From positions 1 through 30,667 of the IMG/VR virus record IMGVR_UViG_3300017758_000070: DNA of 30,667 nucleotides. One strand, given 5' to 3'. This document shows positions 1 through 7,098 of the stretch, piece after piece (the stretch's first letter is position 1; the number at the start of each line of letters is the position of its first letter). Source of the DNA: a virus. The position numbers and the translations under genes were made by a program. The notes under the pieces are model-generated. The model saw nothing but the letters and a program-made list of their open reading frames with translations. It ran no database searches and was not told the DNA's origin.

Positions 1-431
1 ATATTACCTTTGTTCCAATTTATAATACCTTGTTGTAGCCATTTAGGTAAGTTTTCATATGCGAGTTGTAAACGACCAAGTATGTCTCTAGCAGTTGATG
101 ATTTGTTTGCTAGTATAGCAATATTAGAGTTAGGATTAAATAAAGCATAATGTAAAAGATATGATACTGTTGTTGTCGATTTACCTGATTGTCTAGGTAA
201 TTTACAAATAGTAAATCTATTACTATGTATTGTTCTCACAATATGTTTTTGAAAGTCGTACATTTTAAAAGGTACAAGACCTTCATCTAAAGATACAATC
301 TTCATATAGTTTTCCATAAAATATAATGGATCTTCAGCACACTTTTGATATTCTACTATTTGTTCTTTAGTAAACTCAACAGGTGTATTTACTTTTTTTA
401 GATTTGGGTTACCTAAATATGCGTCACTCAT
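1..431 (-). CDS. 17: Terminase large subunit, gp17-like (N-terminal part, cut by window edge)
   Basis: This is the ATPase end of the T4-type DNA-packaging motor, which drives DNA into the prohead and cuts concatemers. I translated it by hand from the ATG at 429-431; 143 codons are visible and the reading frame runs off the left edge. Residues 79-86 read PRQSGKST, a Walker A motif like the SRQLGKTT of T4 gp17. It is followed by a predicted strand NIAILANK (about 102-109), which fits the ATPase fold. The Walker A lies near residue 80, much closer to the N-terminus than in T4 (about residue 160), so the N-terminal extension is short. The start overlaps the end of the upstream ParB-like gene by 8 bases (ATGAGTGA), suggesting translational coupling. 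The Walker B motif, coupling motif and nuclease domain lie outside the window. Confidence 0.93.
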   Translation of the reverse strand, partial: MSDAYLGNPNLKKVNTPVEFTKEQIVEYQKCAEDPLYFMENYMKIVSLDEGLVPFKMYDFQKHIVRTIHSNRFTICKLPRQSGKSTTTVSYLLHYALFNPNSNIAILANKSSTARDILGRLQLAYENLPKWLQQGIINWNKGN

Positions 432-723
432 TTACTATTATACCTTCTATATGGGTGTATCCCATTTTTTTAGCAGTTGTAACTCTTTGACTGCCTTTTA
501 AAACAACTAAATCTTTTTCTATATATCTAACACCTAAAGCACCTACTCTAGGATTAGTATGTATTTTTCTTTGTTCAACTTCAATAGGAGTTTGTAGCGT
601 GTTTGATTTTAATAAATCTTCTAATACTAGATTATTTTTTTCATAGTATTTAACAAAGTGTAGATCACTTATCGCTAGTATCTTCTTTTTCGGGTGTGAT
701 ATTTTTGCTTTTAATATTTTCAT
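424..723 (-). CDS. Small ParB/sulfiredoxin-like domain protein between terminase genes
   Basis: This 99-residue protein ends in a segment that resembles the ParB/Srx fold core: residues 73-97 read VVLKGSQRVTTAKKMGY and then a strand HIEGIIV, comparable to the family pattern of (strand)-DGxHR-xxAAxxLGY-(strand). Here the usual DG is KG and the H is Q, so a nuclease or CTPase function cannot be assumed. The first 30 residues are Lys-rich. The only usable start is the ATG at 721-723, which leaves a 59-base overlap with the end of the gp16-like gene; no other ATG, GTG or TTG start is apparent downstream. Its stop overlaps the gp17 start. No strong Shine-Dalgarno is seen before the start, so coupling to gp16 translation is likely. 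A DNA-binding or packaging-linked role is inference from context. Confidence 0.72.
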   Translation of the reverse strand: MKILKAKISHPKKKILAISDLHFVKYYEKNNLVLEDLLKSNTLQTPIEVEQRKIHTNPRVGALGVRYIEKDLVVLKGSQRVTTAKKMGYTHIEGIIVNE

Positions 724-1123
724 TTTTTAACATTTTTTGTAATTCAGCAGTAGAACCTACAAACAAAGCATTTTTAATTTGTGCGTTTGCTGTTTTAGGC
801 AATTCTTTTAAATCTTTTAGTTTCTTTTGTAAGTCTTGTAATTTATCTACCGTTTGACCTACTTGTCCTATTAATTGACCAGCAACTTCATATGCTCTAG
901 GATGTTGCCCTTCTCTAGCAATATCTAATATACCGTCTATTGCTTCTTGTCCTCTTTCAATAAGATTGTAATAGTTTTCTCTACTATATTTGTAATCATT
1001 ATCTACGTCTGGACTTTCTTTTTTTTCTATTCTAGGCACAGCAGGTTTAAATTCTTTTTGAACAACAGGCTGTTTTGATTCTATGCCTAAAATTTCATTT
1101 ACCTTATCTTCTAGTTTTGTCAT
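665..1123 (-). CDS. 16: Terminase small subunit, gp16-like
   Basis: This 152-residue protein (T4 gp16 is 164) would recognise viral DNA and regulate the gp17 motor. Residues 74-85 (HPRAYEVAGQLI) and 119-128 (ALFVGSTAEL) match the conserved central and C-terminal stretches of T4-type gp16. The intervening residues 86-108 are heptad-like (VGQTVDKLQDLQKKLKDL), consistent with the coiled coil that assembles the small-subunit ring. The N-terminal third (about 15-45) is charged and probably flexible. It starts 2 bases after the stop of the gp15 homologue and overlaps the next gene by 59 bases. The position between gp15 and gp17 is the same as in T4. Confidence 0.9.
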   Translation of the reverse strand: MTKLEDKVNEILGIESKQPVVQKEFKPAVPRIEKKESPDVDNDYKYSRENYYNLIERGQEAIDGILDIAREGQHPRAYEVAGQLIGQVGQTVDKLQDLQKKLKDLKELPKTANAQIKNALFVGSTAELQKMLKNENIKSKNITPEKEDTSDK

Positions 1124-1125
1124 AA

Positions 1126-1932
1126 TTACTCATCACTGTCAGTTGATGGATTATATTTTTTACCATCTTCAAAGTTAGTTATTGTTGTTGTAAATCCAAA
1201 ATCATCATCTGCGTCAGCACTTGTAGGATCAGGTGTAATCTCTATTCTAATTTCTCTTGCCTTGTCTGTTGTATTGGTATCAGAATACAAATCTGATTGA
1301 ACAGTTTTGATAACACTTTGAGTTGTAGCAGGACCATATAAGTAAGTTTTAGCAGTAAACCCTAATGTATAAGTGACTGCTCGTCTTGTGGTATAATTAC
1401 CTGTGTAACTATCTTCATAATTTACACTATTTAATACAATAGGTACGTCTCTCTTAATACTTAAATTAGGTATAGCATTTATTGTTACTGTATAATCAGG
1501 TTGAAAGAAAGGTAATATTTGTTCTATAATTTGTAAACCACCCTCAGCAGTTGCCGTAAAAGAAAATAAATTAAAACTAATATTGTATGGCACAGGCATA
1601 TAATTAAAATCCATAATCTTTCCTGTTTTGCCTGTTTTAACTCTTTTAAATTTTTGAACTCTGGTAAGTTTTCTAGTAGGATCATATTGTATACCTGAAA
1701 TCTCAAAACCTAATCTAGGTAAAGTAACAGCAAATTCTCTATTATCTAAACTAGGTTGTTGATCTAGTCTAGTTAAAAACTTTTCTTTAGGTCCATAACC
1801 TAATGGAACTCTAATAGATTGAACTGTATTACCACTAGAGTCTTTTCTTCTTATTTGTATATTGTTAAAAATTTGACCGAACGCAATGGTCATTTTTCTT
1901 AAACTTTGATTGTAAAAATAATCTCCAAACAT
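1126..1932 (-). CDS. 15: Tail sheath stabiliser / tail completion protein, gp15-like
   Basis: This 268-residue protein is almost the same length as T4 gp15 (272), which caps the tail tube and sheath and joins the tail to the neck. The N-terminus MFGDYFYNQSLRK is close to T4 MFGYFYNSSFRR. FNNIQIRRK (22-30) and IIEQILPFFQPDY (135-147) match the T4 segments FSNIQIKR and IVEQILPYFQPHF, and KRDVPIVLNS (160-169) matches KRDIKIVLMS. The last 50 residues are acidic and threonine-rich with no counterpart that I recall. It sits between gp14 and gp16 as in T4, with a 1-base gap from gp14. Confidence 0.95.
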   Translation of the reverse strand: MFGDYFYNQSLRKMTIAFGQIFNNIQIRRKDSSGNTVQSIRVPLGYGPKEKFLTRLDQQPSLDNREFAVTLPRLGFEISGIQYDPTRKLTRVQKFKRVKTGKTGKIMDFNYMPVPYNISFNLFSFTATAEGGLQIIEQILPFFQPDYTVTINAIPNLSIKRDVPIVLNSVNYEDSYTGNYTTRRAVTYTLGFTAKTYLYGPATTQSVIKTVQSDLYSDTNTTDKAREIRIEITPDPTSADADDDFGFTTTITNFEDGKKYNPSTDSDE

Positions 1933-1933
1933 A

Positions 1934-2725
1934 TTATAATCCGTTATCTACATCCCCAAAAGGATTTCTTTCTGTGAAGTCTAATATATCGTCTGCTGTA
2001 GATGATGTATCAAAACCTGCTTCACTATCTAGGTCTGTGTTATCAGCATATGGTGATTGTGTTTGAAGAGCATAAGTTTCTAATAAGAAATAATTTGACT
2101 CATTATCAACACTTTCGTTTTCTAATAATATTGATCCAACTTCATTTTCTAAAGTCATTTGATGAGCAAGTTGATCTAATGAATACTTATCTTCGCCTGC
2201 GTCAACAGTAGAAACACCTGTATCAATTCTTTCTGAACTATATTCCCAACGTGTAACTCTAAGTTTGTAAATAGGTAATTGACCTAATTGAAAGAATGGT
2301 TCCTGATCTTCAACAAATTGAATTTCAAAATAACTATTCATCAAAGGCATATAAATTATATCGCCTTCGTTTGGTCTGCCTGATTTTATTAGAGTAGCAG
2401 GATCATCAACTAAATCATTCCATCTTCTTTTAGCAATACAGAAAGTTGTATCGTCTCTGATCTCTAAACCAAACTTATTAATAATTTCTTGTTCACCAGC
2501 AAAACCATCTGTACTTTCAAAATACATTTCTGCTAAATAAGCAGCATTAAATTTAGACGCAACGTCTTCGCCTAAAATTAAGTCTTGGTTAACTAATGTT
2601 CTTGGTAAGTAATATACGTCATGTCCGTATATTTTAAGACCTTCTATGATTAGATTTTCATAAAGTCTTTTTTCGTTTGTCGAACCGATACCATCGCCGC
2701 CTTGAAAATAATGGTTAACTGGCAT
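1934..2725 (-). CDS. 14: Neck protein, gp14-like
   Basis: This 263-residue protein corresponds to T4 gp14 (256), which with gp13 forms the neck that closes the filled head and connects it to the tail. The N-terminal block VNHYFQGGDGIGSTNEKRL, followed by LIIEGLKIYGHDVYYLPR (about residues 3-42), is the recognisable gp14 family signature. The C-terminal quarter is rich in Asn, Asp, Glu and Ser and looks disordered. It follows gp13 after a 4-base gap and precedes gp15, matching T4 order. A predicted late promoter before gp13 probably supplies this gene too. Confidence 0.93.
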   Translation of the reverse strand: MPVNHYFQGGDGIGSTNEKRLYENLIIEGLKIYGHDVYYLPRTLVNQDLILGEDVASKFNAAYLAEMYFESTDGFAGEQEIINKFGLEIRDDTTFCIAKRRWNDLVDDPATLIKSGRPNEGDIIYMPLMNSYFEIQFVEDQEPFFQLGQLPIYKLRVTRWEYSSERIDTGVSTVDAGEDKYSLDQLAHQMTLENEVGSILLENESVDNESNYFLLETYALQTQSPYADNTDLDSEAGFDTSSTADDILDFTERNPFGDVDNGL

Positions 2726-2729
2726 GGCA

Positions 2730-3542
2730 TTATCCTATCATTATAGCTGGGTTTAACTCGTATGTGGTTCTTAATTCTTGTTCTAGTTTATCTACGTCTG
2801 ATAATGCTTCAGTATATATTTGTTGACCATTTAATGTAACACCACCTAACATAGCGACACCATTAAATTTTGATAAGTTAGCACCCCATTGTTTTTTAAA
2901 TAAAGCAGTAACATATCTTTTTAAAAATATATCATTAAAAACGTCTGTATATGTTGTAGGGTCTAATTTTCTATAACATTCAATTACCAAATATTCATCT
3001 ACCTGTAAATCATTGCCCCAATCCATATCAATGTAAAGTCTATTATCGTGTTGATTAAATCTCATAGGTTTTTCACCAACAAGTATATGATCTAAAAAAT
3101 CTAGTTGTCTTAAAACAATGTCATAGTTAATTACACTAGTCGAAGAAAAGTCGTAAAGATCATTTAATCTTAATTGGTATCTAACATCAAATAAATTCAT
3201 ATTACCTTTATCTGAAAAAGGAAACATATTAATTACAGATACAACTGATTCTGGTACAACAAGATAATTATTATCTTCATTCCAAGTTGTTGTAGTAGAA
3301 CCGTGAGTACCTGTTTCTGTTTCTGGATTAATAGCAGACAGACGAGTTTTATCTGCCTCTGTTAATTTATATTTTAGATATGTTCTTCTAATACCATCAT
3401 AATGATATTGAGCATAATATTGTAGTGCTTCGTCCAATCTATCTTCTAGTTGGTCGTCATCTACATTTATTTCTATAACAGGTTTCCCTAATGCTCTTAA
3501 AGCATATTCTTTTAAATTTGCTCTACTTGATGGTGTTGCCAT
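2730..3542 (-). CDS. 13: Neck protein, gp13-like
   Basis: This 270-residue protein is a shortened relative of T4 gp13 (309), the head-completion partner of gp14. The N-terminal helical segment NLKEYALRALGKPVIEINVD and the following DQLEDRLDEALQYYAQYHYDG (about 30-50) are typical of marine T4-like gp13. The start ATG at 3540-3542 has a good Shine-Dalgarno (AAGGAT) 7-8 bases upstream, and a TATAAATA late box lies at 3559-3566. This gene therefore appears to open the transcription unit 13-14-15-16-ParB-17. Confidence 0.92.
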   Translation of the reverse strand: MATPSSRANLKEYALRALGKPVIEINVDDDQLEDRLDEALQYYAQYHYDGIRRTYLKYKLTEADKTRLSAINPETETGTHGSTTTTWNEDNNYLVVPESVVSVINMFPFSDKGNMNLFDVRYQLRLNDLYDFSSTSVINYDIVLRQLDFLDHILVGEKPMRFNQHDNRLYIDMDWGNDLQVDEYLVIECYRKLDPTTYTDVFNDIFLKRYVTALFKKQWGANLSKFNGVAMLGGVTLNGQQIYTEALSDVDKLEQELRTTYELNPAIMIG

Positions 3543-3558
3543 TGTTTATCCTTTTAAA

Positions 3559-3566
3559 TATTTATA
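3559..3566 (-). promoter_or_regulatory. Late promoter box TATAAATA before gp13
   Basis: This is an exact T4 late -10 element read on the minus strand. With T4 geometry (+1 six bases past the box), the transcript would start near 3553, giving an 11-base leader that contains the Shine-Dalgarno AAGGAT before the gp13 ATG. It lies in the 28-base gap between two genes, so it is not constrained by coding. Confidence 0.8.
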
Positions 3567-3570
3567 ACTA

Positions 3571-4632
3571 TTAACCAAGCGCAATTGCTTGAGAAATAGA
3601 GAACGATTGTGTAGCAAGTGTGCCTGTTATTACAGGTAAAGTTAAAGTTACGTTACCTGAATATGTTGAGTGAGCTGCTGATTTCAATGAAGTATAGTGA
3701 GCATTACTTGACTCACAATAAAATCTTTGTTCGGCAACACTACCTGATCCTGTCTTAATCTCAATTAATCCATCTGTTACAGATACTCCACCACTTGTAC
3801 CATTACCATCTAAATTTACTTTACCTGATCCGTTAGGTAATAATTGAATATTAGCGTTTGATGTTGACACTAAATCATTACCATTAACATCTAAATCACC
3901 ACCCAATTGAGGTGTTGAATCTTCCGTTAAATTTGATATTGCTGAAGATGTAGCAAGACCAGCTACTACAACTGATCTAGCAACTTTTTTAAGTCCCCCA
4001 CCTGAAGTATCAACTGCTAATAAAACGTCATCACTAGCAATTGTATCAATAGCAGATAATTCAGATACAGCTTTTGAACTAAATTTAGAACCATCAGCAA
4101 CTAAAATATTACCACTTGTATTTGTAGTTAAAGTTATGTCGTTAGAATTTACAGTTAAATCACCATCTATTCTAACACTTTCGCCAAAATCTATTATACT
4201 AGAGTCAGCTGAAATAATTTGATTACCTGATATTGTAATACCACCAGATGTTATACTTGTAACACCTGTAATAGTAGCACTTGAAAAATCTACAGCACTA
4301 GCAGGTACTCCAGCAAGTCCTGGACCTAATTGTGATACGTTAATTCTTTTCTCAGTACCGCCATCTGATATTGCTACTTTATCTCCAGCAGCAACTGTAA
4401 TACTAGTACCGTCAGTCATGCCATCTATATTTAAAACAGCCTCTACATTACCAAATTCTAAAGCACTAGCGCCTGAGTTAACTTTTAATACTTGACCAGC
4501 ACTACCGATAGATAGTGAAGCGCCTGTACCACCATGTGTTAATGCGATAAATTCGCCTGATTGATATTCTGCCAAACCTGTGGCATTATTATCATCATCA
4601 AATACGGTTCTTATCGGTGTTTTTACTGACAT
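3571..4632 (-). CDS. Fibre-like virion structural protein with C-terminal QAIALG
   Basis: This 353-residue protein is rich in Ser, Thr, Gly, Val and Asp, with short alternating strands typical of trimeric beta-helical phage fibres (for example repeated ISGNQIISADSSIIDFG-like and LGGDLDVNGNDLVS-like units around residues 130-150 and 240-255). The segment TTNTSGNILVADGSKFSSKAVSEL (about 165-188) resembles the T-N-T-S-G-N-I-L-V-A-D-G unit common in marine phage fibres. The last ten residues (FSISQAIALG) are nearly the same as those of the protein at 9244-9822. The start at 4632 has AAGGAG upstream and its own late promoter box. It is the last gene of fibre cassette 2, next to the neck genes. Receptor binding is inferred. 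Confidence 0.82.
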   Translation of the reverse strand: MSVKTPIRTVFDDDNNATGLAEYQSGEFIALTHGGTGASLSIGSAGQVLKVNSGASALEFGNVEAVLNIDGMTDGTSITVAAGDKVAISDGGTEKRINVSQLGPGLAGVPASAVDFSSATITGVTSITSGGITISGNQIISADSSIIDFGESVRIDGDLTVNSNDITLTTNTSGNILVADGSKFSSKAVSELSAIDTIASDDVLLAVDTSGGGLKKVARSVVVAGLATSSAISNLTEDSTPQLGGDLDVNGNDLVSTSNANIQLLPNGSGKVNLDGNGTSGGVSVTDGLIEIKTGSGSVAEQRFYCESSNAHYTSLKSAAHSTYSGNVTLTLPVITGTLATQSFSISQAIALG

Positions 4633-4650
4633 AAATCTCCTTAATTACAA

Positions 4651-4658
4651 TATTTATA
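4651..4658 (-). promoter_or_regulatory. Late promoter box TATAAATA
   Basis: An exact TATAAATA on the minus strand in the 37-base gap before the fibre gene at 3571-4632. The predicted start near 4645 leaves a 12-13 base leader holding the Shine-Dalgarno AAGGAG. Confidence 0.8.
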
Positions 4659-4669
4659 TATATTCTCCA

Positions 4670-6007
4670 TTAGAATGAAAATAACTCTACTCTACCTGCT
4701 GTTGTTCCATCTGCTTTTTTAAATGATGTAAATACGTTAGCTCCCTTACCAGATGTAGCAGCCATTTCAAAAGTAACGGCAGCAGTAGATAATCCACCAG
4801 ATTTAGTAAAGAAAGGTACGTCTCTACTTGCTACACCCGAAGCGTCTGCCTTTGCGATACTTTTTGTACCTACTTTTGAACCAGTAGGCAATACAACACC
4901 TGTTGATGATATAGTTACTGTACCTGATCCATCAGATGATGAAATTGTAGCACCACCTAAATTAATCGTATTACCTGTTAAGAATAAATCTTTCCATCTT
5001 TTAGCTGAACTACCTAAACTTCTTGTACCATTGCCATCAGGTATAATATCTTGGTCAACTGCTGATAAATCAGAAGCAACTTCGCCAAAATCATATTTGC
5101 CTGTTGTAGAATTATATTTTAAAGCATAACCATTTTGTTGTGCCGAAACATCAACATCACCTAAATCTTTTAAATCACCAGCACCACCGCCACCTAGTGA
5201 TTGTAGTTGTAAACTTGTTAGTTGTTTAAATCTTGTAAACTCTTTTGTTAACTCTTCAATTGATATACTACCACCATCTAATTGTTCTCTTAGTGATTTT
5301 GCTTTTCGAGTTAAAGTTTTTAAAACATCTTCTCTACTTACATAATTGTCAGTAGGTTTAATAGGGTCACCTACATTTCTTTTCATGTAAGGTGTTGCTT
5401 CAGGTTTTGTTTCTATAAAAGATTTTACATCTTCTACTAGACCTGGTTCTAATGGCTTATAAACATTTTCTTGTTTATTTAAATACTTAGCGTCTATTGT
5501 TTCTTCAATAGTAGAAATTTCTTCTTTAGGAGGAAAATAAGTATCATTTAAAAACTTATCTATTTGTTGTACTAATAAATCTTCACTTACAGGTTTTTTA
5601 GAATCTAAATATTTTTTGTAATCTGTTTCTGTAATATCTAATTCAGATACTTTTTGTTTTTGATATTCTTGTACTGAACTTGATAATACTTTTAAAGTTT
5701 CTTGTAATTCTGATTCTGCGATTGATTCTGTTGTAGATGGTAAAACTTTATCTACTTCTTTTTTAGCAACTTCATTAAATACAGGTAAACCAAATAATTG
5801 TTCTAAAGCAAAAAGTTTTTCACTTTCTGATAATTTTTGTTTTTCTTTTTCTTTGATTGCTAATGTTTCTAGTTGTTCTTGTTTTTCTTTTTCTTCAGCA
5901 AGTTTTTTTAATTCAGCATCTTTTTTTGCTTGCTCTTCATCTTTCATTTCTTGTAAGATGTCTTTGCCAGCGAGTTTGTTAAAAAAATCTTCTAATGAAT
6001 TGGTCAT
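4670..6007 (-). CDS. Virion structural protein: coiled-coil stalk plus fibre-like C-terminal domain
   Basis: This 445-residue protein has two unlike halves. Residues about 15-70 and 85-125 are highly charged Glu/Lys/Gln helices (KDEEQAKKDAELKKLAEEKEK), followed by a second helical stretch to about residue 265, consistent with a long coiled-coil stalk. From about residue 275 the composition turns to Gly, Ser, Thr and Asp. There is a GDVDVSAQQNGYALKYNSTTGKY segment and then DGNGTRSLGSSAKRWKDLFLTGN (about 322-345) with INLGGATISSSDGSG, a unit I recognise from cyanophage tail-fibre and structural proteins. It overlaps the preceding gene by one base (TAATG). I read it as a fibre or fibre-linker attached to the baseplate; the exact position is unknown. 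Confidence 0.8.
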   Translation of the reverse strand: MTNSLEDFFNKLAGKDILQEMKDEEQAKKDAELKKLAEEKEKQEQLETLAIKEKEKQKLSESEKLFALEQLFGLPVFNEVAKKEVDKVLPSTTESIAESELQETLKVLSSSVQEYQKQKVSELDITETDYKKYLDSKKPVSEDLLVQQIDKFLNDTYFPPKEEISTIEETIDAKYLNKQENVYKPLEPGLVEDVKSFIETKPEATPYMKRNVGDPIKPTDNYVSREDVLKTLTRKAKSLREQLDGGSISIEELTKEFTRFKQLTSLQLQSLGGGGAGDLKDLGDVDVSAQQNGYALKYNSTTGKYDFGEVASDLSAVDQDIIPDGNGTRSLGSSAKRWKDLFLTGNTINLGGATISSSDGSGTVTISSTGVVLPTGSKVGTKSIAKADASGVASRDVPFFTKSGGLSTAAVTFEMAATSGKGANVFTSFKKADGTTAGRVELFSF

Positions 6008-6357
6008 TACAGTTTAGTTGCTTCAGGATGTACTGTTATTAGACCATAATGTACTTTTTCTAAAGTAGAATCAGCTAGTCTTAATTCAACATCATACACA
6101 TAACGTCCTGCGTCTATATCAGCAGTATCTTCATTTGTTAAAGTTAGTTTGTATATGCCACTTGTAGCAGTGACTATTGAAGCAGTGAATGTAGCAGTTG
6201 CTGTAGAAGAGTCATAGCCTTTTCTCATTTGAGCTTGTAGTGTCAAACCAGATATATCGTATGCTGTAGAACCGTCTGTGGTTATTGTAAATTCTTTACT
6301 TAAATCTGCGCCTTGATCTATTGAAAAATTAACTGCTGTTTTTTGTGTGACTGCCAT
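6007..6357 (-). CDS. BppU-like beta-sandwich virion protein
   Basis: This 116-residue protein has the pattern of the N-terminal domain of phage upper-baseplate proteins (BppU type). It opens with a strand and GADLSKEFTI, then DISGLTLQAQMRKGYDSS, then TSGIYKLTLTNEDTADIDAGRYVYDVELR, and ends with GLITVHPEATKL. That domain normally attaches receptor-binding proteins to the baseplate. The match is by pattern only, so the function is tentative. The start has AGGAGAG upstream and a late promoter box at 6376-6383. Its stop overlaps the next start by one base. Confidence 0.75.
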   Translation of the reverse strand: MAVTQKTAVNFSIDQGADLSKEFTITTDGSTAYDISGLTLQAQMRKGYDSSTATATFTASIVTATSGIYKLTLTNEDTADIDAGRYVYDVELRLADSTLEKVHYGLITVHPEATKL

Positions 6358-6375
6358 ATTACTCTCTCCTAAGTA

Positions 6376-6383
6376 TATTTATA
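6376..6383 (-). promoter_or_regulatory. Late promoter box TATAAATA
   Basis: An exact TATAAATA on the minus strand before the BppU-like gene. The predicted +1 is near 6370, giving a 13-base leader with the Shine-Dalgarno AGGAGAG. The box overlaps the last codons of the upstream 232-residue gene (stop at 6379), a typical compact phage arrangement. Confidence 0.78.
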
Positions 6384-7077
6384 AGAGGTTTTTCTGTATT
6401 TCTCTGTAAACTATTTTATCAGTCCTAGATTTAATAAATCTTTTATATCTGTTATATAATGGCACCCATTTCTCCCAACCACTAGATTTTTCACAAGTAG
6501 ATGACAAAGTATCTAGTTTTTTTGACATATGAAATCTTTTTAAATTAACTCTTTTATCAGTATCAAAAGTAAAATATGCTAATGGATCGCCTTTTTTAAA
6601 TTTTATTTTATCACTATAACAATTAAATTCTAAGTTTATTCTTCTAAACCATTTACTAATATTTAAAGTACCAGGTACTATATTAGCGTATCTAGTATAA
6701 TGACATTGAGAAAAAAAAGGTGATGTTAAAGTCATATTCATATCAAATCTTGTAAAAAAAATATGATATAAACCTAAACAAAAAAGAAAATTATTTTGTA
6801 GAGAAGGTTGATGAGGTGTTTCTGTAGCAATAAAATCTTTTGTTAAAGGTACTATTTGATTATCTTTTATAGAATACTCACAATCAATAGGTGTCTTTAT
6901 AAAGAAAGTATTTTTTAATTTATGTGAAACAGCAGGACATAACAATAAGTTTTGTCTAGGATTTATTTTAGATATGTTTTGATAGTGTGTGTCAAATAGA
7001 TTATATAGATTATCAAATTCAACTTTTTCGTGTAAAGATGACCAATACACATTTACATTTCCAGCAATTTTCATCAT
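6379..7077 (-). CDS. Unrecognised 232-residue protein inside the fibre cluster
   Basis: I do not recognise this gene with confidence. Unlike its Gly/Ser/Thr-rich neighbours it is rich in Phe, Tyr, Lys, Asn and Cys (Cys at 47, 66, 100, 125, 153, 195). It also has several Trp (12, 143, 201, 204) and looks like a compact globular protein rather than a fibre. The best-structured part is about 115-180: TSPFFSQCHYTRYANIVPG, then WFRRINLEFN, then KIKFKKGDPLAYFTFDTD. A strand followed by a (K)KGDPLAYF turn recalls jelly-roll or dUTPase-like cores and DUF6065-type proteins, but that is only a resemblance. There are two possible starts (7077 or 7074) and no clear Shine-Dalgarno. No signal peptide or membrane segment was seen. 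Confidence 0.75.
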   Translation of the reverse strand: MMKIAGNVNVYWSSLHEKVEFDNLYNLFDTHYQNISKINPRQNLLLCPAVSHKLKNTFFIKTPIDCEYSIKDNQIVPLTKDFIATETPHQPSLQNNFLFCLGLYHIFFTRFDMNMTLTSPFFSQCHYTRYANIVPGTLNISKWFRRINLEFNCYSDKIKFKKGDPLAYFTFDTDKRVNLKRFHMSKKLDTLSSTCEKSSGWEKWVPLYNRYKRFIKSRTDKIVYREIQKNLL

Positions 7078-7098
7078 AATATAATAATAATGTACTAT

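Noticed and set aside
2002-2211. Plus-strand reading frames throughout the late block (also at 8439, 9365, 9757, 10598, 11261, 14093, 15848, 17760, 18559, 23357, 24369 and 28391)
   Set aside because: All lie opposite well-supported minus-strand genes, lack Shine-Dalgarno sequences and domain character, and arise from the codon bias of Ser/Thr/Val/Gly-rich proteins.
3574-3592. Inverted repeat CAAGC-GCAATT-GCTTG at the end of a fibre gene, considered as a terminator
   Set aside because: The stem is only 5 bases and no U-run follows on the transcribed strand; it is explained by the codons for the QAIALG tail.
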